Source of the DNA: Massilia sp. Root133
GTDB taxonomy: Bacteria; Pseudomonadota; Gammaproteobacteria; Burkholderiales; Burkholderiaceae_D
Direction: 5' to 3'
NCBI RefSeq assembly: GCF_001426525.1
Contig: NZ_LMEW01000012.1
Span: 507,841-571,840 of the forward strand
DNA length: 64,000 bases
The translations under genes and the position numbers were made by a program. The notes under the pieces are model-generated. The model worked only from the letters and a program-made list of their open reading frames with translations. It searched no databases and was not told where the DNA came from. Shown one piece after another: positions 8,506 to 17,548 of this stretch; within the stretch, counting starts at the first letter, position 1, and each line of letters opens with the position of its first letter.

Positions 8506-8662
8506 CCGCGCCGCATATACGCACACTCGCGGGCAAACTGTTGCCGCTGGCGTTAATGCTGACCTGAGCCTGCCGTTTGACGTGCGCCAAAGCCATTCCG
8601 GGTAGCGGGCTTACCCTGACTCGGATCGCCAGGGGTTGGCAGCACATTCCGACAGGCAAATC

Positions 8663-9766
8663 ATGAGAGCTTCCTCTACGCAATGTATGGCGGCCGCCTT
8701 GCTGGCGCTCGCCTTAGGCGGATGCGCCCCCGTTATCCAGTTCCGCTCGCAGGACAAAGCGGGGACCGACGAACCCGCGCCGCCGACAGAAATGATCACG
8801 GAACAACTGATCACCGTGGAACGGCAGCAGCATCAGGACGTGGCCAACCAGGGCCTGGACGAGCTGCTCGTGCAGAATCCGGCGCCCTACGCGATCGGCA
8901 GCGGCGACGTGCTGTCCATCGTGGTCTGGGACCACCCTGAACTGGCCGGGACTGCCGTAAACGCGTCCCCTGGCGCACCCGATCCCAGCGGAGCGAACGC
9001 GGCGCCGCCGGGTTTCGTGGTCGACCATCTCGGGCGCATCCAGTTTCCGCTCATCGGCCTCGTGCCCGTCGAGGGCCTGACCGAGGAGGAGGCCCGCGCG
9101 GTCCTGACGAAGAAACTTTCCAGGTATCTTGCGGGCCCGAACGTCACGTTGCGGGTCCAGTCCTACCGCAGCAAGCGCGTGTACATCGACGGCGAGGTCA
9201 AGGCCCCCGGCCTGCAAGCCATCAACGACATCCCGATGACCCTCGTCGAGGCGCTCAACCGTGCCGGCGGCCTGCTGCCCACCGCCGACCAGAGCAGGAT
9301 CGTCCTCGAGCGCAGCCAGCAGCGCTACCGCGTCAACCTGCGCGACCTCGTGCAGAAGGGCATCAATCCCGGACTGGTCATGCTCAAGCCGGGCGACGTG
9401 GTCCGCGTGCAATCGCGAGACGAAAGCAAGGTCTTCGTTTCCGGCGAGGTCATCACGCCCAAGGCGCTGACGATGCACGATGGGCGCCTCACCCTGAACG
9501 AGGCGCTCGGCGAGAGCGGCGGCATCAGTCCGCTGAGCGGCGACGCGCGGCAGGTCTACGTGGTGCGCAAGACGTCCGGCCGGACCCGCGTGTTCCGGCT
9601 CGACGCCCGCGAGGCCAGTTCGCTGGCGCTGGCCGAAGGCTTCGAATTGCAGCCCAAGGACATCGTCTACGTGGCAGCGACGCCCCTGGCTAACTGGAAC
9701 CGGAACCTGAGCCTCCTGTTTCCGGGCGCACTGACGTCGGCCGTCAGCGCCACCACGCGGCCCTGA
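8663..9766 (+). CDS. wza: Outer-membrane polysaccharide export lipoprotein (Wza type)
   Basis: Forms the outer-membrane channel through which capsule or exopolysaccharide leaves the cell. The 367-residue product has a lipoprotein signal ending LALALGGC. It contains a polysaccharide-export domain (IGSGDVLSIVVWDHPEL, about residues 80-185) and SLBB-type domains (KRVYIDGEVKAPG and KVFVSGEVITPKA). The start at 8663 gives a proper lipoprotein signal; the frame extends nine residues further upstream without support. It heads a + strand operon with the co-polymerase/kinase, flippase and a glycosyltransferase. Confidence 0.93.
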   Translation: MRASSTQCMAAALLALALGGCAPVIQFRSQDKAGTDEPAPPTEMITEQLITVERQQHQDVANQGLDELLVQNPAPYAIGSGDVLSIVVWDHPELAGTAVNASPGAPDPSGANAAPPGFVVDHLGRIQFPLIGLVPVEGLTEEEARAVLTKKLSRYLAGPNVTLRVQSYRSKRVYIDGEVKAPGLQAINDIPMTLVEALNRAGGLLPTADQSRIVLERSQQRYRVNLRDLVQKGINPGLVMLKPGDVVRVQSRDESKVFVSGEVITPKALTMHDGRLTLNEALGESGGISPLSGDARQVYVVRKTSGRTRVFRLDAREASSLALAEGFELQPKDIVYVAATPLANWNRNLSLLFPGALTSAVSATTRP

Positions 9767-9825
9767 AACCCGCGCACACGAACGCACGCTTGATCACGCA
9801 CACGGAACCCTGCAGGAGCATGACC

Positions 9826-12108
9826 ATGAGCACCCTCGGCGAGTCGCATTCCCTGACACCTGTGGTCCATACGCCGCCTATCGTCAGCGTCCCTTTCGAT
9901 CCGCGCGCGACAGCGGGTGGGGCAGACGACCCGCCTTTCGACCTCAAGAGCCACCTGCACACACTCTATGACAGCCGCTGGCTGATCGGCGGAATCACGG
10001 CCCTCATCACGCTGGCAGCCGTACTGTACGCGCTGCTTGCGATGCCGGTGTTCGAAGCGGACCTGCTGATCCACGTCGAGGAGGAAAGCCCGAACGCCAC
10101 GAAGAACATCCTCAGCGAAGCGTCGTCGCTGTTCGAGACCAAGAAGGCAGCCATCGCCGAGATGGAGTTGCTGCGCTCGCGGATGGTCGTATCGCGCGCG
10201 ATCGACAACCTGCAGCTGTACATCGACACGCAGCCGAAGTATTTCCCTGTCGCCGGATTCTGGTTCGCCAACCAGAACAGCGGCGCGCTGTCTGAACCGG
10301 GACTGTTCGGCTACGGCGGCTATGTCTGGGGTGGGGAAAGGGCCGAAGTTTCGCTTTTCGAGGTACCCGAGGCCTGGCTGGGCCGCGAGTTCGCACTGAC
10401 GTCATTGGGGAGCGGGCGCTTCCGTTTTTCCGGCGGCGGGCAGCGCACCGTTTTCGACGGCATCGTCGGCCAGCGCTACCGCGTGCCGACGCCGGAGGGG
10501 ACCATCGAGCTGAAGGTCGATCGGATCCAGGCGAAGGCCGGCGCGCGTTTCCGCCTGCGCCGCATCTCGAGGGTGGCCATGATCCAGGCGATCCAGAGCG
10601 CCCTCGTGATCTCGGAACAGGGCAAGCAGTCCGGCGTGATCGAGGTCAAGCTGCAGGGCGAGAATGCCCAGCGCACCTACGCGGTCCTGCGCGAGATCGG
10701 GCGCGAGTACATGCGCCAGAATCTGGCGCGCAAGACCGAGGAAGCGGAAAAGTCGCTGGCCTTCCTGAACCAGCAACTGCCGATCCTCAAGCGCCAGCTC
10801 GAGCAGGCCGAAGACCGCTACAACCAGTTCCGCAACACCCACGGCACCGTGGACCTGCAGGAAGAGGCCAAGGAAATGCTCGCGCAGGCGGCAGCGACGC
10901 GCACCCGCAGCCTCGACCTGATCCAGAAAAAAACAGAATTGCTGGGACGCTTCACGGAAGACCATCCGATCATCGCGACCATCAATCGCCAGCGCAAGGA
11001 AGCCCAGGCGGAAATCGATGACGTCAACGCGCGCATCAAGGCCTTGCCGGCACTGGAGCAGGAAGAAGCGCGACTGACCCGGGACATCAAGGTCAGCACG
11101 GACCTGTACACGGCACTGTCGAACACGGCCCAGCAGTTGCGACTGATTTCGGTGGGCCGGGTGAGCAACGTGCGCATGGTCGATGAGCCGGTGCCGCCCG
11201 AAAAGCCGCTCAAGCCGAACCGTCCCTTGATCGTCGCGCTCGCGGTGGTCACGGGGCTCTTGCTCGGCACCATGATCGCGTTTGCACGCAATGCGATGAA
11301 GGGCGGCATCGACGATCCGCAGAAGATCGAGCGCTTGCTGCATGCCCGTGTGGTCTATGCCACGATCCCGCACAGCAGCAACCAGGACAAGCTGATGCAC
11401 AAGGCGCGGGGCGGCATGGAGCCCTTGCCTCTGCTGGCCCGTGTCATTCCCGGGGACGCCGCCGTGGAAAGCCTGCGCAGCTTCCGGGCTGCCCTGCAGT
11501 TCGCGATGCCCCACTTCAGGAACAACATCGTCATGTTCGCCGGGCCGACCCACGGCCTCGGCAGGTCCTTCGTGCTGACGAACTTCGCAGCCGTGATGGC
11601 GGCCAGCGGCAAGCGGGTGTTGCTGATCGATGCGGACTTCCGCAGCGGCCACCTGCACCGCTACTTCGGCGTCAGTCGCGACCAGGGATTGTCCAAGGCC
11701 ATCAATGGATCGATGCGGATCGAAGACGTCGTGCACCACGAGGTCTTCGAGAATCTCGACTTCATCCCGACGGGCCCGTTGCCGCCGAACCGCTCGGACT
11801 TTTTGCTGCACGTGAATTTCAGCACGTTACTCGAAGCCGCCGGCGCCAACTACGACCTGGTGCTGATCGACACGCCGCCGGTCCTGCTGGCCTCCGACGC
11901 CCTCATCATCGGCAATCACGCCGGTGCCATATTCCTCCTCACGCGCGCGCGCGTCACGACCGACGCCGAGATCACGGAATCGATCAAGCGTCTGAACCAT
12001 GCAGGCCTTTCGCCGCGCGGGGTGCTGTTCAACGACATGGCCTTGCGAATTGGCTCCGGTCGTACGCGATACATCGACGATGCGGCGCAGCTGGGCTACT
12101 CGGCCTAG
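9826..12108 (+). CDS. Polysaccharide co-polymerase/BY-kinase (Wzz-Wzc type) with altered Walker A
   Basis: Inner-membrane protein of 760 residues that controls chain length and, in its family, couples export to tyrosine autophosphorylation. An N-terminal Wzz domain with a membrane segment near residues 50-72 is followed by a long coiled coil. A second membrane segment (LIVALAVVTGLLLGTMIAF) and a cytosolic ATPase domain come last. Walker A' (LLIDADFRSG) and Walker B (YDLVLIDTPP) are intact, but Walker A reads AGPTHGLGRS, with Arg where Lys is expected. The C-terminus lacks the usual tyrosine cluster; only two Tyr occur in the last 15 residues. ATG 9826 has AGGAG seven bases upstream. No Wzb phosphatase is nearby. 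Confidence 0.88.
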   Translation: MSTLGESHSLTPVVHTPPIVSVPFDPRATAGGADDPPFDLKSHLHTLYDSRWLIGGITALITLAAVLYALLAMPVFEADLLIHVEEESPNATKNILSEASSLFETKKAAIAEMELLRSRMVVSRAIDNLQLYIDTQPKYFPVAGFWFANQNSGALSEPGLFGYGGYVWGGERAEVSLFEVPEAWLGREFALTSLGSGRFRFSGGGQRTVFDGIVGQRYRVPTPEGTIELKVDRIQAKAGARFRLRRISRVAMIQAIQSALVISEQGKQSGVIEVKLQGENAQRTYAVLREIGREYMRQNLARKTEEAEKSLAFLNQQLPILKRQLEQAEDRYNQFRNTHGTVDLQEEAKEMLAQAAATRTRSLDLIQKKTELLGRFTEDHPIIATINRQRKEAQAEIDDVNARIKALPALEQEEARLTRDIKVSTDLYTALSNTAQQLRLISVGRVSNVRMVDEPVPPEKPLKPNRPLIVALAVVTGLLLGTMIAFARNAMKGGIDDPQKIERLLHARVVYATIPHSSNQDKLMHKARGGMEPLPLLARVIPGDAAVESLRSFRAALQFAMPHFRNNIVMFAGPTHGLGRSFVLTNFAAVMAASGKRVLLIDADFRSGHLHRYFGVSRDQGLSKAINGSMRIEDVVHHEVFENLDFIPTGPLPPNRSDFLLHVNFSTLLEAAGANYDLVLIDTPPVLLASDALIIGNHAGAIFLLTRARVTTDAEITESIKRLNHAGLSPRGVLFNDMALRIGSGRTRYIDDAAQLGYSA

Positions 12109-12166
12109 CGCTTCGCGGCGCGAACCTTCAGCTGGCAGGACCAGAACCCAACCCGCCAGGCCAACG

Positions 12167-13510
12167 ATGAAGACAATGATGCGAAGCCTGTTTGCAGCGT
12201 TCTCATTGGGGCGATCCCCGGGTTCGCACTTGAACCTGTCTGCCACCATTGGCGCGACCGTCGCCCGCCAGATCCTGTCAGGTTCCTTGTACTTTGCCGG
12301 GATGTGCATCACCGCGCGGCTGCTCGGGCCGGCGGGTAACGGGGTGCTGGCCACGGCAATGTTGCTGCCCCAGGCGCTGTACGCATTTCTCAACCTCGGC
12401 ATGGGCGCGAGCCACGTGTACCACCTGAGCTCCGGTTCCGGCAATCCACGGCAGATGCGCGCCGCGAACTGGATTCTTGCAGCCCTGCTATGGGTGGTCG
12501 TCGCGCTGGTATTGGCGGCCGGCAGCGAGCAACGCATCGCCCGTTTCCTTCCAGGCATACACAAAGGCCTGGCCTTGTATGCCAGTCTCCTGTTCCCGCT
12601 GCTGCTGCTGGCAGGATGGTCATCGTCGATGATCCGGGGCCAGCGTGACTATCGCACCTACAACAGAACACTGTTGATCCACCCGTTCATTTTTTTCGCC
12701 ATGGTTGCCTTATTGGGTCTGACCGGCAGCGTCAGCGTGGCGGCCGTGGTGACGTGCCACCTCATCGGCCAACTGTCGCTCTGGCTGATGAGCGAATCGC
12801 GGCTCGGGAAAATCGCGCCTGGCGCCACCGGCCAGTACCGATTGCGCGATGCGGTTGCGTTCGGGCTGCGCGCTCACGTCAGCAATGTCATCACCTTTCT
12901 TAACTACAGGCTCGCGTTGTATCTCGTCAGCTTCATGTTGGGCGCCACCGCGACTGGATTCTACGCACTGGCGGTACAGCTGGCGGAGATGCTGTGGCTT
13001 TTCTCGGGCGCCGCGTCGTCGATCGTGTACCCGGAATCGGCCGCCAACAGCAGGTCGCCGGAGGCGCTGGAAGCCATGGTGGCGAAAGTGGCGAAACTGG
13101 TGGTGCAGGTGACGTTGGCCGGCGCGCTGGCCGCTGCCGCCATCTCGTCGTTCGCAATCCCGCTCGCGTTCGGCAAGGATTTCCGGGGCAGTGTCGCACC
13201 GTTCATCATTCTGCTGCCGGGGATCGTCACCTGGAGCTATATGAGCATCGTATCGAATGCCCTTGCCGGGATGGGATTTCAAAGAGTGAATATCCAAGGC
13301 GCTATCTTGTGCCTGGTGATCAATGCCATCTGCGGCGTCCTCGCCATTCCAGTCATGGGAACGAGCGGTGCGGCACTCGCGTCGACGGTCGCGTTTTCGA
13401 TCACTGCCCTGTATACCGTGGTCATGTACAGGAAAATCATGGCCGCGAAGCGGGCAGAGGCGAGTGGCGCGCGCACCGATGTCGAGACCTTTGTCGAGGG
13501 AGACGAGTGA
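12167..13510 (+). CDS. Wzx-like polysaccharide flippase (MATE/MVF superfamily)
   Basis: Polytopic inner-membrane protein of about 447 residues with some 12 hydrophobic segments. It has the N-terminal pattern of lipopolysaccharide flippases (SGSLYFAGMCITARLLGPAGNGVLA). It is predicted to translocate undecaprenyl-diphosphate-linked repeat units to the periplasm. ATG at 12167 is chosen; ATGs at 12176 and 12179 are also possible, and no clear ribosome-binding site decides. It lies between the co-polymerase and a glycosyltransferase and its TGA abuts the next ATG, so translation is coupled. Confidence 0.85.
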   Translation: MKTMMRSLFAAFSLGRSPGSHLNLSATIGATVARQILSGSLYFAGMCITARLLGPAGNGVLATAMLLPQALYAFLNLGMGASHVYHLSSGSGNPRQMRAANWILAALLWVVVALVLAAGSEQRIARFLPGIHKGLALYASLLFPLLLLAGWSSSMIRGQRDYRTYNRTLLIHPFIFFAMVALLGLTGSVSVAAVVTCHLIGQLSLWLMSESRLGKIAPGATGQYRLRDAVAFGLRAHVSNVITFLNYRLALYLVSFMLGATATGFYALAVQLAEMLWLFSGAASSIVYPESAANSRSPEALEAMVAKVAKLVVQVTLAGALAAAAISSFAIPLAFGKDFRGSVAPFIILLPGIVTWSYMSIVSNALAGMGFQRVNIQGAILCLVINAICGVLAIPVMGTSGAALASTVAFSITALYTVVMYRKIMAAKRAEASGARTDVETFVEGDE

Positions 13511-14773
13511 ATGAAACAGGAACGCATACTGGTGGTGACCACCTCTTACCCTTACGGCCGGAACGAAGCCTTCATCAAGGCCGAACTGGAATATCTTGCC
13601 CAGTGTTTCGCGCATGTCGAACTCGTGCCGGGTTTCTACCCGCGGGACGCCACGCCGCGCCCGACCTCGCTACCGGTCAACCACGATTACGCGAATGCGC
13701 GCTGGGGCGTGCAGCGACGCTTCAACGTGGTCGGTTCATTCCTGGGAGGGCTGTGGCGCTACGCGTGGCTCGACGATGCGCGGCGTGTCATGCGCGGCGC
13801 GCACCGCTGGGAGAACGTGAAGGAATTGGCGCGCGCCCTGTACCGCGCCCGCCTGTTCGAGCGCTTTCTGGTCGAGCAGGTTCGGTACGCGAACAAGAAA
13901 ATCGACATCGTTTATTTTTATTGGATGTTCCCGGAAATCGCAGGAGCGATCCGTTTCCGGAATGTGTACCAGCCCTCGCTCAAGGTGGTGTCGCGAGCCC
14001 ATCGCGGCGACTTGTACGAGGACAAGCGCAGCGGTGGCTATGCAGGCTTGCGGCAGGGGGTACTGGCCGGGATCGACGCTGTCTTCAGCATCTCCGAGCA
14101 TGGCCGGGCCTACGTGGCGCGCGAGCATCCGGCGGCGGCTCGCAAGTGCTTCACCGCGCGCCTCGGCGTGGATGACCCCGGGTTCAGGAACGCGCAGCCG
14201 CATGAGGAAGCGCTCTCTGTCGTCTCGTGTTCCTTCGTCGTCGAGGAGAAGCGCCTGCACCTCATCGTCGATGCGCTTGCGCACCTGCTGGAGGCAGCAC
14301 CATCGCTCAGTGTCCGGTGGACCCATATCGGGGACGGCGGGCTGTTCGAGGCGTTACAGGCATACGCCCAGTCGAAGCTGGGAGGAAGGCGCGCCGAGGT
14401 CGTGTTTACGGGCTACCTTGCGCAGGAAGACGTGATGAAGCTGTACCGGGAGCAAACCTTTGATGTGTTCGTCAACGTCAGTTCGAGCGAAGGGATCCCT
14501 GTCAGTCTCATGGAGGCGAGTTCGGTCGGCATTCCGATGGTGGCAACCGACGTCGGCGGCAACAGCGAAATCGTCAATGAAAGCAATGGCATCCTGATCC
14601 CGGCCGATCCGGACGTCGCGACCATCGCCGGTGCGCTTGCGCGCTTCCGCGACAGGGCGTCGGCTTTGGCATACCGGACGCGTGCGCGCGCCGATTGGCA
14701 GGAAAAATATAGCGCCGCCCACAATTACCCGCAGTTCGGCCAATCCCTGGTCGACATCGCATCCCGTCCGTGA
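13511..14773 (+). CDS. Glycosyltransferase, GT4-type
   Basis: Cytosolic GT-B-fold transferase of 420 residues predicted to add one sugar to the lipid-linked repeat unit. The N-terminal half begins ILVVTTSYPYGRNEAF. The C-terminal half carries the GT4 donor site: FTGYLAQEDVMKLYRE and then VNVSSSEGIPVSLMEASSVGIPMVATDVGGN, with the E-x7-E-like pair. The sugar specificity cannot be read from sequence. It starts directly after the flippase stop codon and is the last gene of the wza operon. Confidence 0.9.
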   Translation: MKQERILVVTTSYPYGRNEAFIKAELEYLAQCFAHVELVPGFYPRDATPRPTSLPVNHDYANARWGVQRRFNVVGSFLGGLWRYAWLDDARRVMRGAHRWENVKELARALYRARLFERFLVEQVRYANKKIDIVYFYWMFPEIAGAIRFRNVYQPSLKVVSRAHRGDLYEDKRSGGYAGLRQGVLAGIDAVFSISEHGRAYVAREHPAAARKCFTARLGVDDPGFRNAQPHEEALSVVSCSFVVEEKRLHLIVDALAHLLEAAPSLSVRWTHIGDGGLFEALQAYAQSKLGGRRAEVVFTGYLAQEDVMKLYREQTFDVFVNVSSSEGIPVSLMEASSVGIPMVATDVGGNSEIVNESNGILIPADPDVATIAGALARFRDRASALAYRTRARADWQEKYSAAHNYPQFGQSLVDIASRP

Positions 14774-14778
14774 ATGCG

Positions 14779-14812
14779 CGCGCCGAGCCGTCCGCGGGCT
14801 TCAATCGGCGCG
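14779..14812. terminator. Hairpin in a convergent junction
   Basis: Arms CGCGCCGA (14779-14786) and TCGGCGCG (14805-14812) span the 27-base gap between the convergent glycosyltransferase and acyltransferase genes and the acyltransferase stop codon. It is short of T-runs on either strand, so its efficiency is uncertain. Confidence 0.4.
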
Positions 14813-16000
14813 AAAGGTCGGGGCGACGGGCGTGCGGGCGGGGCGCTGCAGCAGCATGCGCTTGAGCAGCCGCCGAATCTGGTAAGTGTGCGATTCGAAC
14901 AGCCGGTATGACAAATAGGCACCCACAAGCAATGTGGCCAGCATGGCCAGATAGAGCGCGAAGTGCAGCGGCTCGTGCGGCGACAGCTCGCGCAGCCCCC
15001 AGCGCTTCAATGTCCAATGCTGCAGCAGGCCGATCAGCGGCACGTGCAGGACATAGAGACTGAAGGAGAATTCCGCGAAAAAGCTGCCGATCCTGGTGAG
15101 GCGGGGCCGCAGCCTGGACGTTGCGGCGGCCTTGAATTGCAGGCTCGACAAAAGCACCAGGAACACCAGGCTGCACCCGAGGTCCGGCAGCAGGTTGGCA
15201 AGGGTGAACGCGTTCATGTCGCCGGTCAGCCGATAATACGCCCACAGCGCGGCGACCAGTATCAGCCAGCCCGTACGCTGCCCGGTGCTGCACTCGATCC
15301 TGATCCGCGAGAACGCCACGCCCAGCAACCAGATCACGAAGTAGCCGACGATCGCGGCAGGCAATAGGGCTGCCAGCACGAGAAGCGTCGCACCGCACGC
15401 GACGCGCAGGACGCGGCCGGGCGCGCGCAACAGCACGACCAGGAGCGGAAACAGGATGTAATACCAGGTCTCGTTGGCGAGGCTCCAGAGTGGGAAGTTG
15501 CCGCCGAACGCAGGCACGGCGATGGTCTGCAAGCCGACCAGGTTGGCGCCGAACACCACGGCGGAGTAATCGTTGGCAAGATGAAAATCGACGTCTTGCG
15601 CATCCACGATCCCGGTGGCGAAACCGAACAGCAGTGTCAGCACGAAGGTCGGCATCAGCACCGTCCACAGACGCGTTACACGGTCGATCGCATAGCTGGC
15701 TATCGCGTTGGGCTGCCGGATCTTGTCGAGCAGGCTGCCCCCCACCAGCCAGCCACTGATGACGAAAAACACCAGTACCGCGTGGTGCGCAAAGCCGGTA
15801 GCGAACGTGAATCCTTTGAACCAGATCGATGGATCCACAACCGTACGCATGCCCGGGTATACGTCCGCGCGCAGGTGCGCGGCGGCAACCTCGATCGCAG
15901 CCAGCCCGCGCAACAGCGAAATCACGACCGAATGCCAGCAGTCATCGCCGGCCTGACTGTGTGCCTGGAATGTGATTCTCGGCATTTTATTGATTGCCAT
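14801..16000 (-). CDS. Membrane acyltransferase, acyltransferase-3 (OafA/NodX-like) family
   Basis: Polytopic membrane protein of 399 residues with about ten hydrophobic segments. It has family signatures near the N-terminus: SLLRGLAAIEVAAAHL (with the conserved His) and AVLVFFVISGWLVGG. Such proteins O-acetylate or otherwise acylate surface glycans at the membrane, so it probably decorates the locus polysaccharide. It is transcribed against both neighbouring + strand units and shares an AT-rich divergent region with the gene at 16277. Confidence 0.88.
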   Translation of the reverse strand: MAINKMPRITFQAHSQAGDDCWHSVVISLLRGLAAIEVAAAHLRADVYPGMRTVVDPSIWFKGFTFATGFAHHAVLVFFVISGWLVGGSLLDKIRQPNAIASYAIDRVTRLWTVLMPTFVLTLLFGFATGIVDAQDVDFHLANDYSAVVFGANLVGLQTIAVPAFGGNFPLWSLANETWYYILFPLLVVLLRAPGRVLRVACGATLLVLAALLPAAIVGYFVIWLLGVAFSRIRIECSTGQRTGWLILVAALWAYYRLTGDMNAFTLANLLPDLGCSLVFLVLLSSLQFKAAATSRLRPRLTRIGSFFAEFSFSLYVLHVPLIGLLQHWTLKRWGLRELSPHEPLHFALYLAMLATLLVGAYLSYRLFESHTYQIRRLLKRMLLQRPARTPVAPTFRAD

Positions 16001-16276
16001 GATTCATTTCCTTTTGGGAGCTATGCGACTGGTTCTCTATCGGACGATATCGATGCCGGCAATTAGCGTTATTGATGCTGCATAAAGCTAAATCACATTA
16101 AAACACGAGAAAATACTCCGGCCTCGACTTTTTAAGTTCGCTCAATGGAATAGAAGAAAAATTCGGTAAATAGTCGGATTGGTTACGATTGATGCTAATC
16201 AGTTTGTGCGGTCTTAAAAATATGATAATCGCACCTGTTGTTCGATCGTCGTGCTGGATTACCAGGTGTCGAAACG
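16001..16276. promoter_or_regulatory. AT-rich divergent promoter region
   Basis: Gap of 276 bases between the acyltransferase (-) and the glycosyltransferase (+). It is much more AT-rich than flanking genes. It contains, on the - strand, GCGAACTTAAAAAGTCG at 16125-16141, a weaker relative of the dyads at 7235 and 31243. Several TATAAT-like words exist, but none could be fixed as a promoter with confidence. Confidence 0.4.
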
Positions 16277-17509
16277 ATGCGCATTCTTTACGTCAATCAT
16301 TATGCGGGTTCGCCGCACTATGGCATGGAATACCGGCCGTATTACCTGGCACGAGAATGGGTGCGCACGGGGCACGATGTGCAGATTATTGCAGCTTCCC
16401 AATCTCACATCCGAAGCCGGCAGCCTCGACTGGCAGGCCAGGACGGCCTGCCCGAGACCATCGACGGTATTCAATACACATGGCTTGAGACGCCGGCGTA
16501 TTGCGGTAACGGCATTGGACGGGTGCGCAATATGGCTTCCTTTGTCAGCCGTTTATATTTCGAGAGCAAGCGAATTGCCGCATCGTTCAAACCGGATGTG
16601 GTCATTGCGTCGAGCACCTATCCAATGGACATTTGGCCCGCGCGCCGGATAGCAAAATTGGCCGGTGCGAAACTCATCTTCGAAATACATGACTTATGGC
16701 CGCTGACGCCAATGGAACTGGGGCGGATGTCGAAATGGCATCCCTTCATCATGCTGGTGCAAGCCGCAGAGGACTATGCCTATCGTCATGCGGATACGGT
16801 CGTGTCCATGCTTCCGAAAGTGCATGACTACGTGGAATCCCGCGGGGTACCGCGTGACAGATTGCACATCGTCCCGAATGGCGTCGATCCGCGGGAGTGG
16901 ACGACAGGGGGCGCCGCACTCCAGGCAAGCGTCGAGGCGGCACTTTCCGCTATCAGGGATGCAGGAAACTTCGTGGTTGGCTACGCAGGCACTCATGGCG
17001 TATCGAACTCGCTGCACACGTTGCTTGATGCCGCAGCACTTATGCGCGACGACAAAGTGGTTTTTGTGCTGGTCGGAGGCGGTCCGGAAAAAGCGGACTT
17101 GCAGCGCCGGGCGCAGGTAGAGCAGTTGCAAAACGTTCGTTTCATCGATCCGATCGCCAAGGAGCAGATTCCGGCACTGCTTCGACGTTTCGACATTGCG
17201 TATATCGGCTGGCAACGCCAATCTCTCTACCGCTTCGGTATCGCGCCAAACAAACTGATGGATTACATGATGGCTGCCCGCCCGGTATTGCACGCCGTCG
17301 AGGCGGGTAACGATCCGGTCGGCGACGCGGGATGCGGTTTGACGGTCGTACCGGAAAATCCGGCAGTCGTCGCGCAAGGCATCCGGGATCTGCTGGCTTT
17401 GAGTCCCGGCGAGCGTCAAGCCATGGGGCTATGCGGCAAGCGTTTTGTCATGGAGAACCATATTTATCCAATCCTGAGCGAACGTTTTCTGGCTGCCTGC
17501 AGTGCCTGA
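16277..17509 (+). CDS. Glycosyltransferase, WbuB-like GT4
   Basis: A 410-residue GT-B transferase. The N-terminus (MRILYVNHYAGSPHYGMEYR) and the segment SSTYPMDIWPARRIAKLAGA resemble the WbuB group of GT4 enzymes, which add an amino sugar such as FucNAc early in O-antigen repeat units. The donor-site region includes FVVGYAGTHGVSN and later PNKLMDYMMAARPVLHA. ATG at 16277 is chosen because homologues begin at MRILYVNHY; the frame is open 13 residues further up. Genes from here to 18.1 kb are visibly richer in A+T than the wza operon. It is followed by a phosphoglycosyl transferase, a common pairing. Confidence 0.87.
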   Translation: MRILYVNHYAGSPHYGMEYRPYYLAREWVRTGHDVQIIAASQSHIRSRQPRLAGQDGLPETIDGIQYTWLETPAYCGNGIGRVRNMASFVSRLYFESKRIAASFKPDVVIASSTYPMDIWPARRIAKLAGAKLIFEIHDLWPLTPMELGRMSKWHPFIMLVQAAEDYAYRHADTVVSMLPKVHDYVESRGVPRDRLHIVPNGVDPREWTTGGAALQASVEAALSAIRDAGNFVVGYAGTHGVSNSLHTLLDAAALMRDDKVVFVLVGGGPEKADLQRRAQVEQLQNVRFIDPIAKEQIPALLRRFDIAYIGWQRQSLYRFGIAPNKLMDYMMAARPVLHAVEAGNDPVGDAGCGLTVVPENPAVVAQGIRDLLALSPGERQAMGLCGKRFVMENHIYPILSERFLAACSA

Positions 17510-17548
17510 AAGGCAGGCCGTGCGTATTGCCGATCGATGAGGCGCGAA

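Noticed and set aside
8577..8605. TTGACG followed after 17 bases by GGGTAG as a promoter for wza
   Set aside because: The -10 word has almost no match to TATAAT, so the pair was not called; the true promoter in 8506-8662 stays open.
15999..16276. Short open frames in the AT-rich gap before the WbuB-like gene
   Set aside because: They lack ribosome-binding sites and conserved features, and overlap the true glycosyltransferase start in other frames.
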